From assembly GCA_017557625.1 (NCBI GenBank), contig JAFYYG010000050.1, forward strand, positions 78,392 to 142,391: a stretch of DNA of 64,000 nucleotides, given 5' to 3'. How positions within the stretch are numbered: the stretch's first letter is position 1; each line of letters starts with the position of its first letter. Source of the stretch: Muribaculaceae bacterium (GTDB taxonomy: Bacteria > Bacteroidota > Bacteroidia > Bacteroidales > Muribaculaceae). Under the pieces are notes generated by a model. That model was not told the DNA's origin. It did no database searches and was given only the letters and a program-made list of their open reading frames with translations. Positions 51,415-59,018 of this stretch are shown here, in pieces. A program made the position numbers and the translations under genes.

Positions 51415-53022
51415 ATGGAAATAAAAAGACATTCTAAACATCACTTATCAAAGATTGCAATTCTACTGCTCATGATACTGCTTCTACCAAAAGTGGCGAG
51501 AGCTTACGATTTTAAAGATGGAAACTTTTGCTACGAAATTAACGAAGATGGCAAAAGTGTGATACTGACTTATGATGAGAATGAAAAAGAAAACTTGATA
51601 GGTGAAATTGTTATTCCTTCATCAGTATCTTTCAATGGGGAACGATATTCTGTGACTGCGATAGGCTTTGGGGCGTTTGAAGGTTGTTCTCGTTTAACAG
51701 GAATTACTATTTCCAAATCAATAGAAGAAATACAAAGAATGGCTTTCTATGGATGTACTGGCATAACGAGTATCACTGTAGAGCCTGAGAACAAAGTGTT
51801 TGATTCACGTAATAACTGTAATGCTATCATAAGAACAGCCAATAATACACTTATAAAAGGATGTAAAAACACAACAATACCTTCATCTGTAACAGCATTA
51901 GGCGGTAATGCTTTCGATGGCTGTACGGGTCTTACTAACATTACTATTCCAAGTTCAATAACATCAATTGTTGGAGGTGCGCTTCGTGGATGCACAGATT
52001 TGTCAAGTATTATTGTTGAGGAAACCAATGAGGTATATGATTCACGTAATAACTGTAACGCTATTATTAAAACAGCTGACAATACCCTCATAGCTGGTTG
52101 TAATAATACAACCATCCCCAACTCTGTGAAGACAATCGATACTGGTGCTTTTGATGGTTGTGCTGGCTTGGTGAGCATTACTATACCAAAATCGGTTACA
52201 GAAATTAAACTTTGGGCTTTTGTTGGTTGCTCTGGATTGACAAGCATCATTGTTGAGGATGGAAACAATGTATATGACTCGCGTAAAAATTGCAATGCTA
52301 TTATAGAAACTTACAGCAATACCTTAATAGCAGGATGCAAAAATACAACAATCCCCCCCTCAGTGACAACAATCGGCTCATGGGCATTCTCTAACTGTGC
52401 TAGTTTGACCAACATCACAATACCCCAATCTGTTAGAAGAATTAGCGATTTAGCTTTTTCTGATTGCACAGGCTTGACGAGCATCACCATACCCAAAAAT
52501 GTTGAGTCAATCAAAAGCGATGCATTTCGTGGTTGTACAAACTTAATAAGCATAATTGTAGAGAAAGGTAACAAAGAATATGATTCACGCAACAACTGTA
52601 ATGCTATAATAAAAACATATAGCAACACTCTTATTGCAGGTTGCAAAAATACAATCATTCCCCCTTCTGTAACATCAATTGAAGCTAGTGCATTTGCTGA
52701 TTGCACAAGCTTGACAAGCATAATTATCCCAAAATCAGTAACAAATATTGGCTTAAGTGCATTTGAGGGTTGCATTGGTTTGACATCAATTCACAGTCAA
52801 ATTGAGAATCCTTCCAATTGTAATATGCTGAATTTTGTTACTTTTGCAGTCTTTAAGGGTGTTGACAAGGAAAAATGCACACTCTATGTTCCCCAAAAGT
52901 CTGTTGATTTATACAAAAAAGCAGAACAATGGCGTGATTTTAAAAATATAAAAGCAGAGACGGGAACTTCAACCACTCAAAAGGGCAATAAGGGAACAAA
53001 GAGACGCAATCAACGTCGTTGA
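51415..53022 (+). CDS. BspA-like leucine-rich repeat (LRR_5) surface protein
   Basis: 535 residues. Hydrophobic segment near 13-29 (KIAILLLMILLLPKVARA) is the signal peptide after a basic start. LRR_5 units of about 23 residues repeat throughout: IPxSVTxIGxxAFxGCxxLTxI. Four longer inserts contain the block YDSRNNCNAIIKT / NTLIAGCKNTTIP near residues 128, 207, 287 and 390, giving a superrepeat of about 80 residues. The C-terminus is basic (KGTKRRNQRR). BspA-type repeats bind host proteins in Tannerella and Trichomonas. Codon use is clearly more AT-rich than neighbouring genes, hinting at transfer. Cell surface by family. Confidence 0.9.
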   Translation: MEIKRHSKHHLSKIAILLLMILLLPKVARAYDFKDGNFCYEINEDGKSVILTYDENEKENLIGEIVIPSSVSFNGERYSVTAIGFGAFEGCSRLTGITISKSIEEIQRMAFYGCTGITSITVEPENKVFDSRNNCNAIIRTANNTLIKGCKNTTIPSSVTALGGNAFDGCTGLTNITIPSSITSIVGGALRGCTDLSSIIVEETNEVYDSRNNCNAIIKTADNTLIAGCNNTTIPNSVKTIDTGAFDGCAGLVSITIPKSVTEIKLWAFVGCSGLTSIIVEDGNNVYDSRKNCNAIIETYSNTLIAGCKNTTIPPSVTTIGSWAFSNCASLTNITIPQSVRRISDLAFSDCTGLTSITIPKNVESIKSDAFRGCTNLISIIVEKGNKEYDSRNNCNAIIKTYSNTLIAGCKNTIIPPSVTSIEASAFADCTSLTSIIIPKSVTNIGLSAFEGCIGLTSIHSQIENPSNCNMLNFVTFAVFKGVDKEKCTLYVPQKSVDLYKKAEQWRDFKNIKAETGTSTTQKGNKGTKRRNQRR

Positions 53023-53041
53023 AGACTCAACCTAACTTCGG

Positions 53042-53065
53042 CGGACAAGACTGCCTTGTCTCTAC
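53042..53065. repeat. Dispersed palindromic repeat, copy 2
   Basis: CGGACAAG / CTTGTCTC arms with a short centre (ACTGC), ending CTAC; 20 bases after the LRR gene stop. Confidence 0.7.
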
Positions 53066-53092
53066 AGAGAGGGAAACTTAAAATAATTAAAT

Positions 53093-53689
53093 ATGAATCG
53101 TATCTCATTTGCGATATTGATGATATTGAGCCTTGCTGGGATGCAAGCCAAGACCGAGTTGCCTGAGCAGTCGGTGATAGTGCCTGGCTTTAGTGAGCAG
53201 GTGGCGCGGGAGCGGCTGTTGGAGAGCGATATGCAGCCGCTAGAGGGAATCTGGTACTATCCCAACGAGGACATGACCATCGCCATTGAGCGTTGGCAGC
53301 CTGAGCCGTCGCACAAAATAGGGTATCGGTTGCTGCTGGTCGCTAGTGATGACCTTGAGCTGCTGCCAGGCACGGTGATAGGATATATCGAGGCGAGTGC
53401 GGTTGATAACAAGTATCACCTGTGGCTCTACAGTGAGCGCAACAAGATAACTCTTTGCGGACCCATGGAGTGTGTCGCCACGCTCAACAAGGATGCCACG
53501 TCGCTCACATTCGACCCGCCACACTGGGAGGTGAAGGTGCGAGTAAATTTCGCCCGTTTCCTGCCGTCATTGTTCAAAGGCATCTCGGTTATTCCCGATG
53601 TGGAGAAAGAAAAACTCCCTGTAGGTTTTAAGAAAATCTTCCCTGTCGACGGTAACGGGAATAAGTTCGATAAAGTAAGATACTTGTGA
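53093..53689 (+). CDS. Hypothetical secreted protein
   Basis: 198 residues, family not recognised. Signal peptide MNRISFAILMILSLAGMQA. Mature part of mixed beta character (LEGIWYYPNEDMTIAIERW near 46, KIGYRLLLVASDDLELLPG near 70) with a Pro-rich middle and a basic end (VGFKKIFPVDGNGNKFDKVRY). LEGIWYY resembles the opening of several beta-sandwich DUF families but no match is claimed. It is flanked by copies 2 and 3 of the palindromic repeat, and a small secreted protein follows; both may be one transcript. Confidence 0.78.
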   Translation: MNRISFAILMILSLAGMQAKTELPEQSVIVPGFSEQVARERLLESDMQPLEGIWYYPNEDMTIAIERWQPEPSHKIGYRLLLVASDDLELLPGTVIGYIEASAVDNKYHLWLYSERNKITLCGPMECVATLNKDATSLTFDPPHWEVKVRVNFARFLPSLFKGISVIPDVEKEKLPVGFKKIFPVDGNGNKFDKVRYL

Positions 53690-53700
53690 TTAAGTGTTAT

Positions 53701-53725
53701 GTAGGGACAAGACCTGCCTTGTCCG
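53701..53725. repeat. Dispersed palindromic repeat, copy 3
   Basis: GTAGGGACAAG / CTTGTCCG arms around ACCTGC; twelve bases after the stop at 53689. In the opposite orientation to copies 1 and 2. Confidence 0.75.
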
Positions 53726-53767
53726 TTAAGTTTTAAGTTGCTTTACAAACTAATTTGCTTTAGAATT

Positions 53768-54253
53768 ATGAAAAAGAGAATATTCCTATTTATGACAATT
53801 GTAGCACTGGTCGCTGTCGCTTCGATGGCTCGCACGCGCACCACACAGACTCAGCTCAAGAACAATTCGCAGATTGTGGAGCAGATTCCCGATGCCAATG
53901 TGCCCGACTCGCTGTTGAGAGACATAGAACCTAACGCTGTAACCCTAAAAGGCTACAGCAAGAAAGCCAGCGACTCGCGGGAGTCATTTTTCGTGACGAA
54001 CAATACCAACCATCGCATTTCGCACATCCGCCTGCTCATGCGCTATTCACAGATGAACGGCGAGATGCTCCACGAACGCACAGTAACGGTGGAGGTTGAC
54101 CTACGTCCAGGCGAGACGCGCCTTGTTTCTATCAAGACATTTGACGTACAGCGGCTTTTCTACTACTACGCTGGCCCTAAGCCCCGCAAAAGCGCCACAC
54201 CATTCAAAGTCGCTTTCCGCCTCGTGGGCTATGACATCCCAGTGGGAAGATAA
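53768..54253 (+). CDS. Small secreted protein, function unknown
   Basis: 161 residues from ATG 53768 (the longer frame starts with TTG). Signal peptide MKKRIFLFMTIVALVAVASMA. The mature part holds LKGYSKKASDSRESFFVTNN, ISHIRLLMRYSQMNGEMLHE and DLRPGETRLVSIKTFDVQR, a beta-sandwich-like pattern; the DLRPGETR motif suggests an Ig-like or transthyretin-like fold. Family not recognised. Ends at a strong terminator. Confidence 0.8.
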   Translation: MKKRIFLFMTIVALVAVASMARTRTTQTQLKNNSQIVEQIPDANVPDSLLRDIEPNAVTLKGYSKKASDSRESFFVTNNTNHRISHIRLLMRYSQMNGEMLHERTVTVEVDLRPGETRLVSIKTFDVQRLFYYYAGPKPRKSATPFKVAFRLVGYDIPVGR

Positions 54254-54259
54254 AGGTAA

Positions 54260-54305
54260 AAGGACAAAGTGAAGCAATGACCCACTTTGTCCTTCATTAT
54301 TCTTC
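54260..54305. terminator. Terminator between convergent genes
   Basis: Perfect twelve-base-pair stem AAGGACAAAGTG (54260-54271) / CACTTTGTCCTT (54283-54294), then a T-rich run on the plus strand; the stem matches the heptamer AAGGACA in sequence. Confidence 0.85.
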
Positions 54306-54320
54306 TTTTTTCCTTTAGAT

Positions 54321-55067
54321 TTACATGTTCATTCCGCCGTCAACTTGGATGACTTGACCAGTGACGTAGCTTGCCATGTCGCTGGCGAGGAATGTGGCGA
54401 CATTGGCGATGTCGTCAACTGTGCCTCCTCGGCGCATTGGAATCCTTTGTGCCCACTCTTTGCGTACCTCTTCGGGGAGGGCAGCTGTCATAGCTGTCTC
54501 GATAAAGCCCGGGGCGATAGCGTTGGCGCGTATGCCGCGGCTTCCCATCTCCTGTGCTATGCTCTTGGCAAGGGCGATAAGGCCAGCCTTGCTGGCGGCG
54601 TAGTTGCTTTGCCCTGCGTTGCCGTGCACGCCAACTACCGATGCCATGTTGATGATTGAGCCGCCTCGCTGACGCATCATTATGGGTGTGAGAGCGTGGA
54701 TGAAGTTGAACGCGCTCTTGAGGTTCACGGCGATAACGGCATCCCACTGCTGCTCGGTCATACGCAGCATCAGGCCGTCTTTGGTGATGCCAGCGTTGTT
54801 GACGAGGATGTCGATTTTGCCGAACTCCTCATGAATCTTTTTCACCACTTCTTCGGTTTGGGCGAAATCGGCAGCGTTGCTGGCATATCCTTTGGCCTTA
54901 ACGCCCAAGGCTGCGATTTCATTCTCTGTCTCTTTGCCGTTCTCGTCGATTACGAGGTCGGTGAATGCGATGTCAGCGCCTTCGCTGGCAAACTTCAAGG
55001 CGATAGCCTTGCCAATTCCACGTGCGGCACCAGTAATCAGTGCCACTTTTCCTTCTAATAACTTCAT
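54321..55067 (-). CDS. fabG: 3-oxoacyl-[acyl-carrier-protein] reductase
   Basis: 248 residues. Short-chain dehydrogenase motifs in order: ALITGAARGIGKAIALKF near 10, NAADF around 64, VNNAGIT near 90, INMASVVGVHGNAGQSNYAA with catalytic Ser and Tyr-x3-Lys (NYAASKAG) near 152-159, and APGFIETAMTAALPEE near 185. Reaction: NADPH-dependent reduction of 3-oxoacyl-ACP in type II fatty acid synthesis. Cytoplasmic. The toxin-antitoxin pair lies only 27 bases upstream on the same strand, so fabG may be read from the antitoxin promoter. Confidence 0.95.
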   Translation of the reverse strand: MKLLEGKVALITGAARGIGKAIALKFASEGADIAFTDLVIDENGKETENEIAALGVKAKGYASNAADFAQTEEVVKKIHEEFGKIDILVNNAGITKDGLMLRMTEQQWDAVIAVNLKSAFNFIHALTPIMMRQRGGSIINMASVVGVHGNAGQSNYAASKAGLIALAKSIAQEMGSRGIRANAIAPGFIETAMTAALPEEVRKEWAQRIPMRRGGTVDDIANVATFLASDMASYVTGQVIQVDGGMNM

Positions 55068-55094
55068 TTAATCTTTTGTTTTATTTGTTGTTAT

Positions 55095-55361
55095 TTAAAA
55101 TACTTCAGAGTGAGTACCTAATCGTACAAGATAAATAGTTCCTTTTACTTTATCTAACCAAATAAGGAGTACATCATTTTCAATGTGGCACTCCATGTGA
55201 TTGAGGTAATCGCCTTTTAATTTGTGTGGTTTGTAAATCGACGGTACTTGTTGCCCTTTCGATAACAAATTGATGATATGTTCGAGTTTGTCTATTATTC
55301 TCGCATTATTTTTGTACCTTTTAAGGTCTTTTTTGAACTGAGATGTTAATCTTATAATCAT
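55095..55361 (-). CDS. YafQ-family mRNA interferase toxin
   Basis: 88 residues, family-typical. RelE/ParE-fold features: FKKDLKRYKNN near 9, KLKGDYLNHMECHIENDVLL near 46 and the C-terminal VRLGTHSEVF with the YafQ catalytic His in GTHS. Known: YafQ cleaves mRNA on the ribosome at in-frame codons. Overlaps the antitoxin stop by four bases (ATGA), as is usual. Confidence 0.9.
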   Translation of the reverse strand: MIIRLTSQFKKDLKRYKNNARIIDKLEHIINLLSKGQQVPSIYKPHKLKGDYLNHMECHIENDVLLIWLDKVKGTIYLVRLGTHSEVF

Positions 55362-55636
55362 AACGATGCCACAAATTCTTTGAAATGTTCGACATCTAAC
55401 ACTTCTAGATCTTCACCACTCTCGGCTTCTCTCATTGCTGCAAGTGTCACTTCATTGGGAATATCTTCTTGTGTCTGATCTTTTTTGATAAACGACAGGA
55501 TGCGCTCCAAGAGATTGGCATCTTGAATGCGCTGTACTGCTTCAATTACCGTCGTTTTAAGCGCATCAATATTGCCATAAACTACCTCGGGCTCATTGGC
55601 GACATTCTGCTCTTGTTGTTTTTCTTGCTCGTTCAT
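55358..55636 (-). CDS. RelB/DinJ-like antitoxin
   Basis: 92 residues from ATG 55636 (M at residue 9 of the longer frame, whose start is TTG). A Glu/Gln-rich N-terminus precedes a helical region (NIDALKTTVIEAVQRIQ) and the C-terminal toxin-wrapping segment EVTLAAMREAESGEDLEVLD plus VEHFKEFVASL. The N-terminal part shows no clear ribbon-helix-helix motif, so autoregulation is uncertain. Its -7 box TACTTTTG is at 55665-55658. Confidence 0.82.
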   Translation of the reverse strand: MNEQEKQQEQNVANEPEVVYGNIDALKTTVIEAVQRIQDANLLERILSFIKKDQTQEDIPNEVTLAAMREAESGEDLEVLDVEHFKEFVASL

Positions 55637-55657
55637 ATTGTTATTAATTTGCGGCTG

Positions 55658-55665
55658 CAAAAGTA
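55658..55665 (-). promoter_or_regulatory. -7 box of the toxin-antitoxin operon
   Basis: Minus strand TACTTTTG; about 20 bases upstream is TTTC, one base off the TTTG consensus. Confidence 0.5.
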
Positions 55666-55720
55666 GTCATTATTCCTGAAACGGGGAAAGAAGAAATGGT
55701 AAAAAACATCAATGGGGGTA

Positions 55721-57262
55721 TCAGTATACGATTTCTGAGGAGCATGGAGCACTCTCATTGTTGCATCGGTCAAGGGCAGTAACGATGTAGATTGTGCCTG
55801 TGGGTTTGTGTTTTGAATTTTTCGACTGTTTGAGTTTGACAGGGTTTGGAAGGGTGACTGACGTTTGATTGGTCACCTTTACTATAGCCCATGGGTCGTT
55901 CATGTCGATGTCAAAATCGTAACTTCCTTGGAATTCATAGACCACATATCTCACAGCCTCTTGCATAGGGTCTGTTGTCATTGGAGCATCCCATGTGAGC
56001 ACTGTCACATCTTTCTTCTTGTCGTAGCGCAGGTTGGTGACTGCGGCTGGTGGCACGTCGTCAATCCAAGTGACGGCAGGGCACAGGGCCTTGGTGTGCA
56101 TCTGATGGTTGCTCAGCGAGTCGAGTACGCCCTTATAGTTCTCAGTGACAGAATATCCTGGCCACCAGGTCACGCCGTGCACGTTGGGCAGGTTACGCAT
56201 GAGTTCAATCTTATGGTTGAGCTGAGTGGGGTTGAGGGTGTCGGGGATGTCGTGATGATCCATCACGTTGCGCACCGCCTGGCCGTAATACATGTGGCGG
56301 CCGTTGGCGTGGTCATTCCACCAGTAACTGAGCACGAGGTCGCTTGCCGCTTTGTGCTCCAGTTCCCAGTATAGCTGCGGCACCATATAATCGACCCATC
56401 CCATCGCTGTCCACTTGGGACAGTCGGCGTAAAGCGCGTCATAGCACTCGAGGCCGTTAGTCTCGCTGCCGTTGCGGTCGCTCTTTTTGTTACGCCATAT
56501 GCCGAAGGGACTGATGCCGAACCTAACCCAGGGTTTAGTGCTTTGTATGGTGTTGTGCAGCTGCTCTATGAGCAAATCGACATTGTGTCGTCTCCAGTCG
56601 CCCTTGTCGCCCCATCCCTTGCCATATTTCTCAAACGAGGCAGTATCGGGGAACTCCGCGCCCTTTACTGGATAGGGATAGAAATAGTCATCCATGTGTA
56701 TGGCGTCGAGGTCGTAGCGGGTAATCATGTCGCGCACCACGAGGTTGATGAAGTCGCGGCTTTCGGGCAGCGCAGGGTCGAAATATATCTTGCCGTCGGC
56801 ATACTTGAGAAACCACTCGGGATGCTCGTAGTAGATGTGACTTGGTGCGGGCTGGTCTTTCTCACCACTTGTCACACGATAGGGGTTGATCCATGCGTGC
56901 AGTTCCATGCCTCGGCTGTGACATTCGTTAATCATGAACTGCAAAGGGTCCCACACGGGGTCGGGAGCCTTGCCCGCCTCGCCGGTGAGCCAGCGCGACC
57001 AGGGTTCAAGGTCGCTGATATAGGCGGCATCGGCCTGTGGTCGCACCTGCCAGATGACAGCGTTCACGCCCGCTTGGTCAAGCTTGTTGAGTTGGTCACG
57101 CAGGTAATCCTGTGTCTCTTGTGGAGTCATCTTGGCATATTGTCCTTGCCCGATGATATGCAACCACGCTCCACGGAACTCACGCTTTGGAGCCTCTTGC
57201 GCACTCGCCAGCACCGCAACGAGAACGGCAAGAATAAGTGATATTTTTCTAAATGATTTCAT
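55721..57262 (-). CDS. GHL10 / family 10-like glycosyl hydrolase (YngK-type), exported
   Basis: 513 residues. Signal peptide MKSFRKISLILAVLVAVLASA. TIM-barrel GHL10 features: EFRGAWLHIIGQGQYAKM near 28, GVNAVIWQVRPQADAAY near 64, GMELHAWINPYRV near 117, DLDAIHMDDYFYPYP near 185 (catalytic-type acidic cluster) and WVRFGISPFGIWRN near 249. A fibronectin-like domain follows at about 405-510. It probably acts on a glucan or peptidoglycan-derived glycan; the substrate is not established. Periplasm or outer surface. Confidence 0.9.
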   Translation of the reverse strand: MKSFRKISLILAVLVAVLASAQEAPKREFRGAWLHIIGQGQYAKMTPQETQDYLRDQLNKLDQAGVNAVIWQVRPQADAAYISDLEPWSRWLTGEAGKAPDPVWDPLQFMINECHSRGMELHAWINPYRVTSGEKDQPAPSHIYYEHPEWFLKYADGKIYFDPALPESRDFINLVVRDMITRYDLDAIHMDDYFYPYPVKGAEFPDTASFEKYGKGWGDKGDWRRHNVDLLIEQLHNTIQSTKPWVRFGISPFGIWRNKKSDRNGSETNGLECYDALYADCPKWTAMGWVDYMVPQLYWELEHKAASDLVLSYWWNDHANGRHMYYGQAVRNVMDHHDIPDTLNPTQLNHKIELMRNLPNVHGVTWWPGYSVTENYKGVLDSLSNHQMHTKALCPAVTWIDDVPPAAVTNLRYDKKKDVTVLTWDAPMTTDPMQEAVRYVVYEFQGSYDFDIDMNDPWAIVKVTNQTSVTLPNPVKLKQSKNSKHKPTGTIYIVTALDRCNNESAPCSSEIVY

Positions 57263-57337
57263 ATTTAAAGGAAAGAAAGGATTTAAAAGGAAATAAATGA
57301 ATAAAAGGAAGTAAAAGAATTATAGGATATATAATTA

Positions 57338-57387
57338 TGCATTGTGCATTAAGCATTGTGCATTTTTTTATTATTCATTGTGCATTA
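57338..57387 (+). repeat. Heptamer array at the cardiolipin synthase 3' end
   Basis: Units TGCATTG, TGCATTA, AGCATTG, TGCATTT (57338-57365) and, after an AT stretch, TTCATTG, TGCATTA (57374-57387). The cls stop codon (57387-57385) is part of the last unit. Confidence 0.8.
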
Positions 57388-58836
57388 TAAAAGCGGTCCA
57401 AAGAGTCGCACAATGCTTTCCACAGCTTTTTGCCAGATTGGGCGTTTGCGCCATTGGCGCAGGTTTATGCGGGTACATTGTTTCATGTCCTCAAGCATCA
57501 CATCCTTCATGCGTTGGTTGAACTCCTGACTGTAGAGTAGCAAGTTGCCCTCGAAGTTGTGCTCAAAGCTGCGGAAGTCAAAGTTGGTGGAGCCAGTGGT
57601 GACGAAGTCGTCATCAATCACCACCACTTTGGAGTGCAGCATACCAGGCTCGTAAAAGTAAATCTTGATGCCTGCGGTGAGGCACTGCTTGATGTAGGAG
57701 TAGGAGGCGTAGCGCAGCAAGATGCTGTCGGGCTTGCGGGGAATCATCAGCCGCACGTCAACCTTGCTCAGAGCCGCCACCTGCAACGCCTTCAGCAGTG
57801 GGTCGCTGGGCAGGAAATAGGGAGTCTGGATATATACGCACTTGTTTGCACTGTCGATGGCTTTCTGGAACACAAACGCCATATTCACCCATTGGCTAGT
57901 TGGGCCACCAGTAACTAGCTGCATGGCGATGGGGTTGGCGATGCTGCCAGGTTCTACCGTCTCTACTGGAACCTCGATAAGTTCACGCTTCATGAAATTC
58001 CAGTCGATGGCAAACGACACCTGCAGAGCTGCCACTATGTCGCCCGTTACTCGCAAGTGTGTGTCGCGCCAGTGTTTCATCTTTCCGCCGTCGATATATC
58101 GGTCGGCGATGTTCATTCCGCCAATGTAGCCTATCTTTCCGTCGATTACCACAATCTTGCGGTGATTGCGCCAGTTGATGCGGTTGGCGAATTCGGGGAA
58201 GGTGATTTGCATGAAGGGATAGACTTCCACCCCTTCTTTGCGCAGCTTTTTGAAATAGGACATATCGAAGTGGAACGACCCAACATGGTCGTAAAGTACG
58301 CGCACCTTAACGCCTTCCTTCACCTTTGCCTTGAGAATGTCGCCTATCTCGTTGCCTATCTTGTCATTTTCGATGATGTAGTATTGGATGTGGATATACT
58401 TTTCAGCAGCCAGCAGGTCGCGCTTGAAGGCATCGAACTTGTCCTTGCCGTTGGTGAAAATCTCCACTTCGTTGTTGGCGAGGAACGGCGAACCTTGAAC
58501 GCTGTTAACGAGATTAATCATCTGCTGGCGCTCACTTTTTAAAGTGTCGTAGTGAACCACGGGTTGCGACCGCATCAAGTGCTTGATGTCATCGCGACTG
58601 GTGAGCTGCTGTCGCTTCTTGCGCGAAATCATGCGGATGTGCCTCAGACTGCGCCCAAAGAAGATGTAAAGGATAATGCCCACCACAGGCAGCAAAATCA
58701 GCACAGTAATCCACGCCAGAGTCTTCACAGGGTTGCGGTTCTCACTGACCACCACCCCGATAATCGCCACCGCTGTGATACCATATAAAATGGTAAATAT
58801 CAGGCGAGAATATGGAAACAACTCGGCAAGAATCAT
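57385..58836 (-). CDS. cls: Cardiolipin synthase
   Basis: 483 residues. Two N-terminal TM helices (LIFTILYGITAVAIIGVVVS; TLAWITVLILLPVVGIILYI) and two phospholipase-D catalytic motifs HxKxxxxD: NWRNHRKIVVIDGKIGYIGG near 219 and GMLHSKVVVIDDDFVTTGST near 400. Family reaction: two phosphatidylglycerols, or phosphatidylglycerol plus CDP-diacylglycerol or PE, give cardiolipin. Inner membrane. The C-terminal residues RLFGPLL end at the heptamer array. Monocistronic. Confidence 0.94.
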   Translation of the reverse strand: MILAELFPYSRLIFTILYGITAVAIIGVVVSENRNPVKTLAWITVLILLPVVGIILYIFFGRSLRHIRMISRKKRQQLTSRDDIKHLMRSQPVVHYDTLKSERQQMINLVNSVQGSPFLANNEVEIFTNGKDKFDAFKRDLLAAEKYIHIQYYIIENDKIGNEIGDILKAKVKEGVKVRVLYDHVGSFHFDMSYFKKLRKEGVEVYPFMQITFPEFANRINWRNHRKIVVIDGKIGYIGGMNIADRYIDGGKMKHWRDTHLRVTGDIVAALQVSFAIDWNFMKRELIEVPVETVEPGSIANPIAMQLVTGGPTSQWVNMAFVFQKAIDSANKCVYIQTPYFLPSDPLLKALQVAALSKVDVRLMIPRKPDSILLRYASYSYIKQCLTAGIKIYFYEPGMLHSKVVVIDDDFVTTGSTNFDFRSFEHNFEGNLLLYSQEFNQRMKDVMLEDMKQCTRINLRQWRKRPIWQKAVESIVRLFGPLL

Positions 58837-58841
58837 AATAT

Positions 58842-58873
58842 AGTTGACAAGTTATCAAGTTAACGAGTTAACA
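58842..58873 (+). repeat. Octamer tandem repeat upstream of cls
   Basis: Four 8-base units AGTTGACA, AGTTATCA, AGTTAACG, AGTTAACA. An 8-base, not 7-base, period. Confidence 0.7.
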
Positions 58874-59018
58874 AGGCAATTGTAGCTTGTTGCTATACAA
58901 ATTGCTAAATTACACATTTTATACCTATTGCGCCTATTTCTATAACATTTTTTAAGAAACAGGGGATGCTCCATTGTGGAACATCCTCCTGCTGTTTGGT
59001 GAATTATTGCAGTGTTGT

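Noticed and set aside
52311-52775. Antisense ORFs in the LRR gene
   Set aside because: Repeat-derived mirror of the coding strand.
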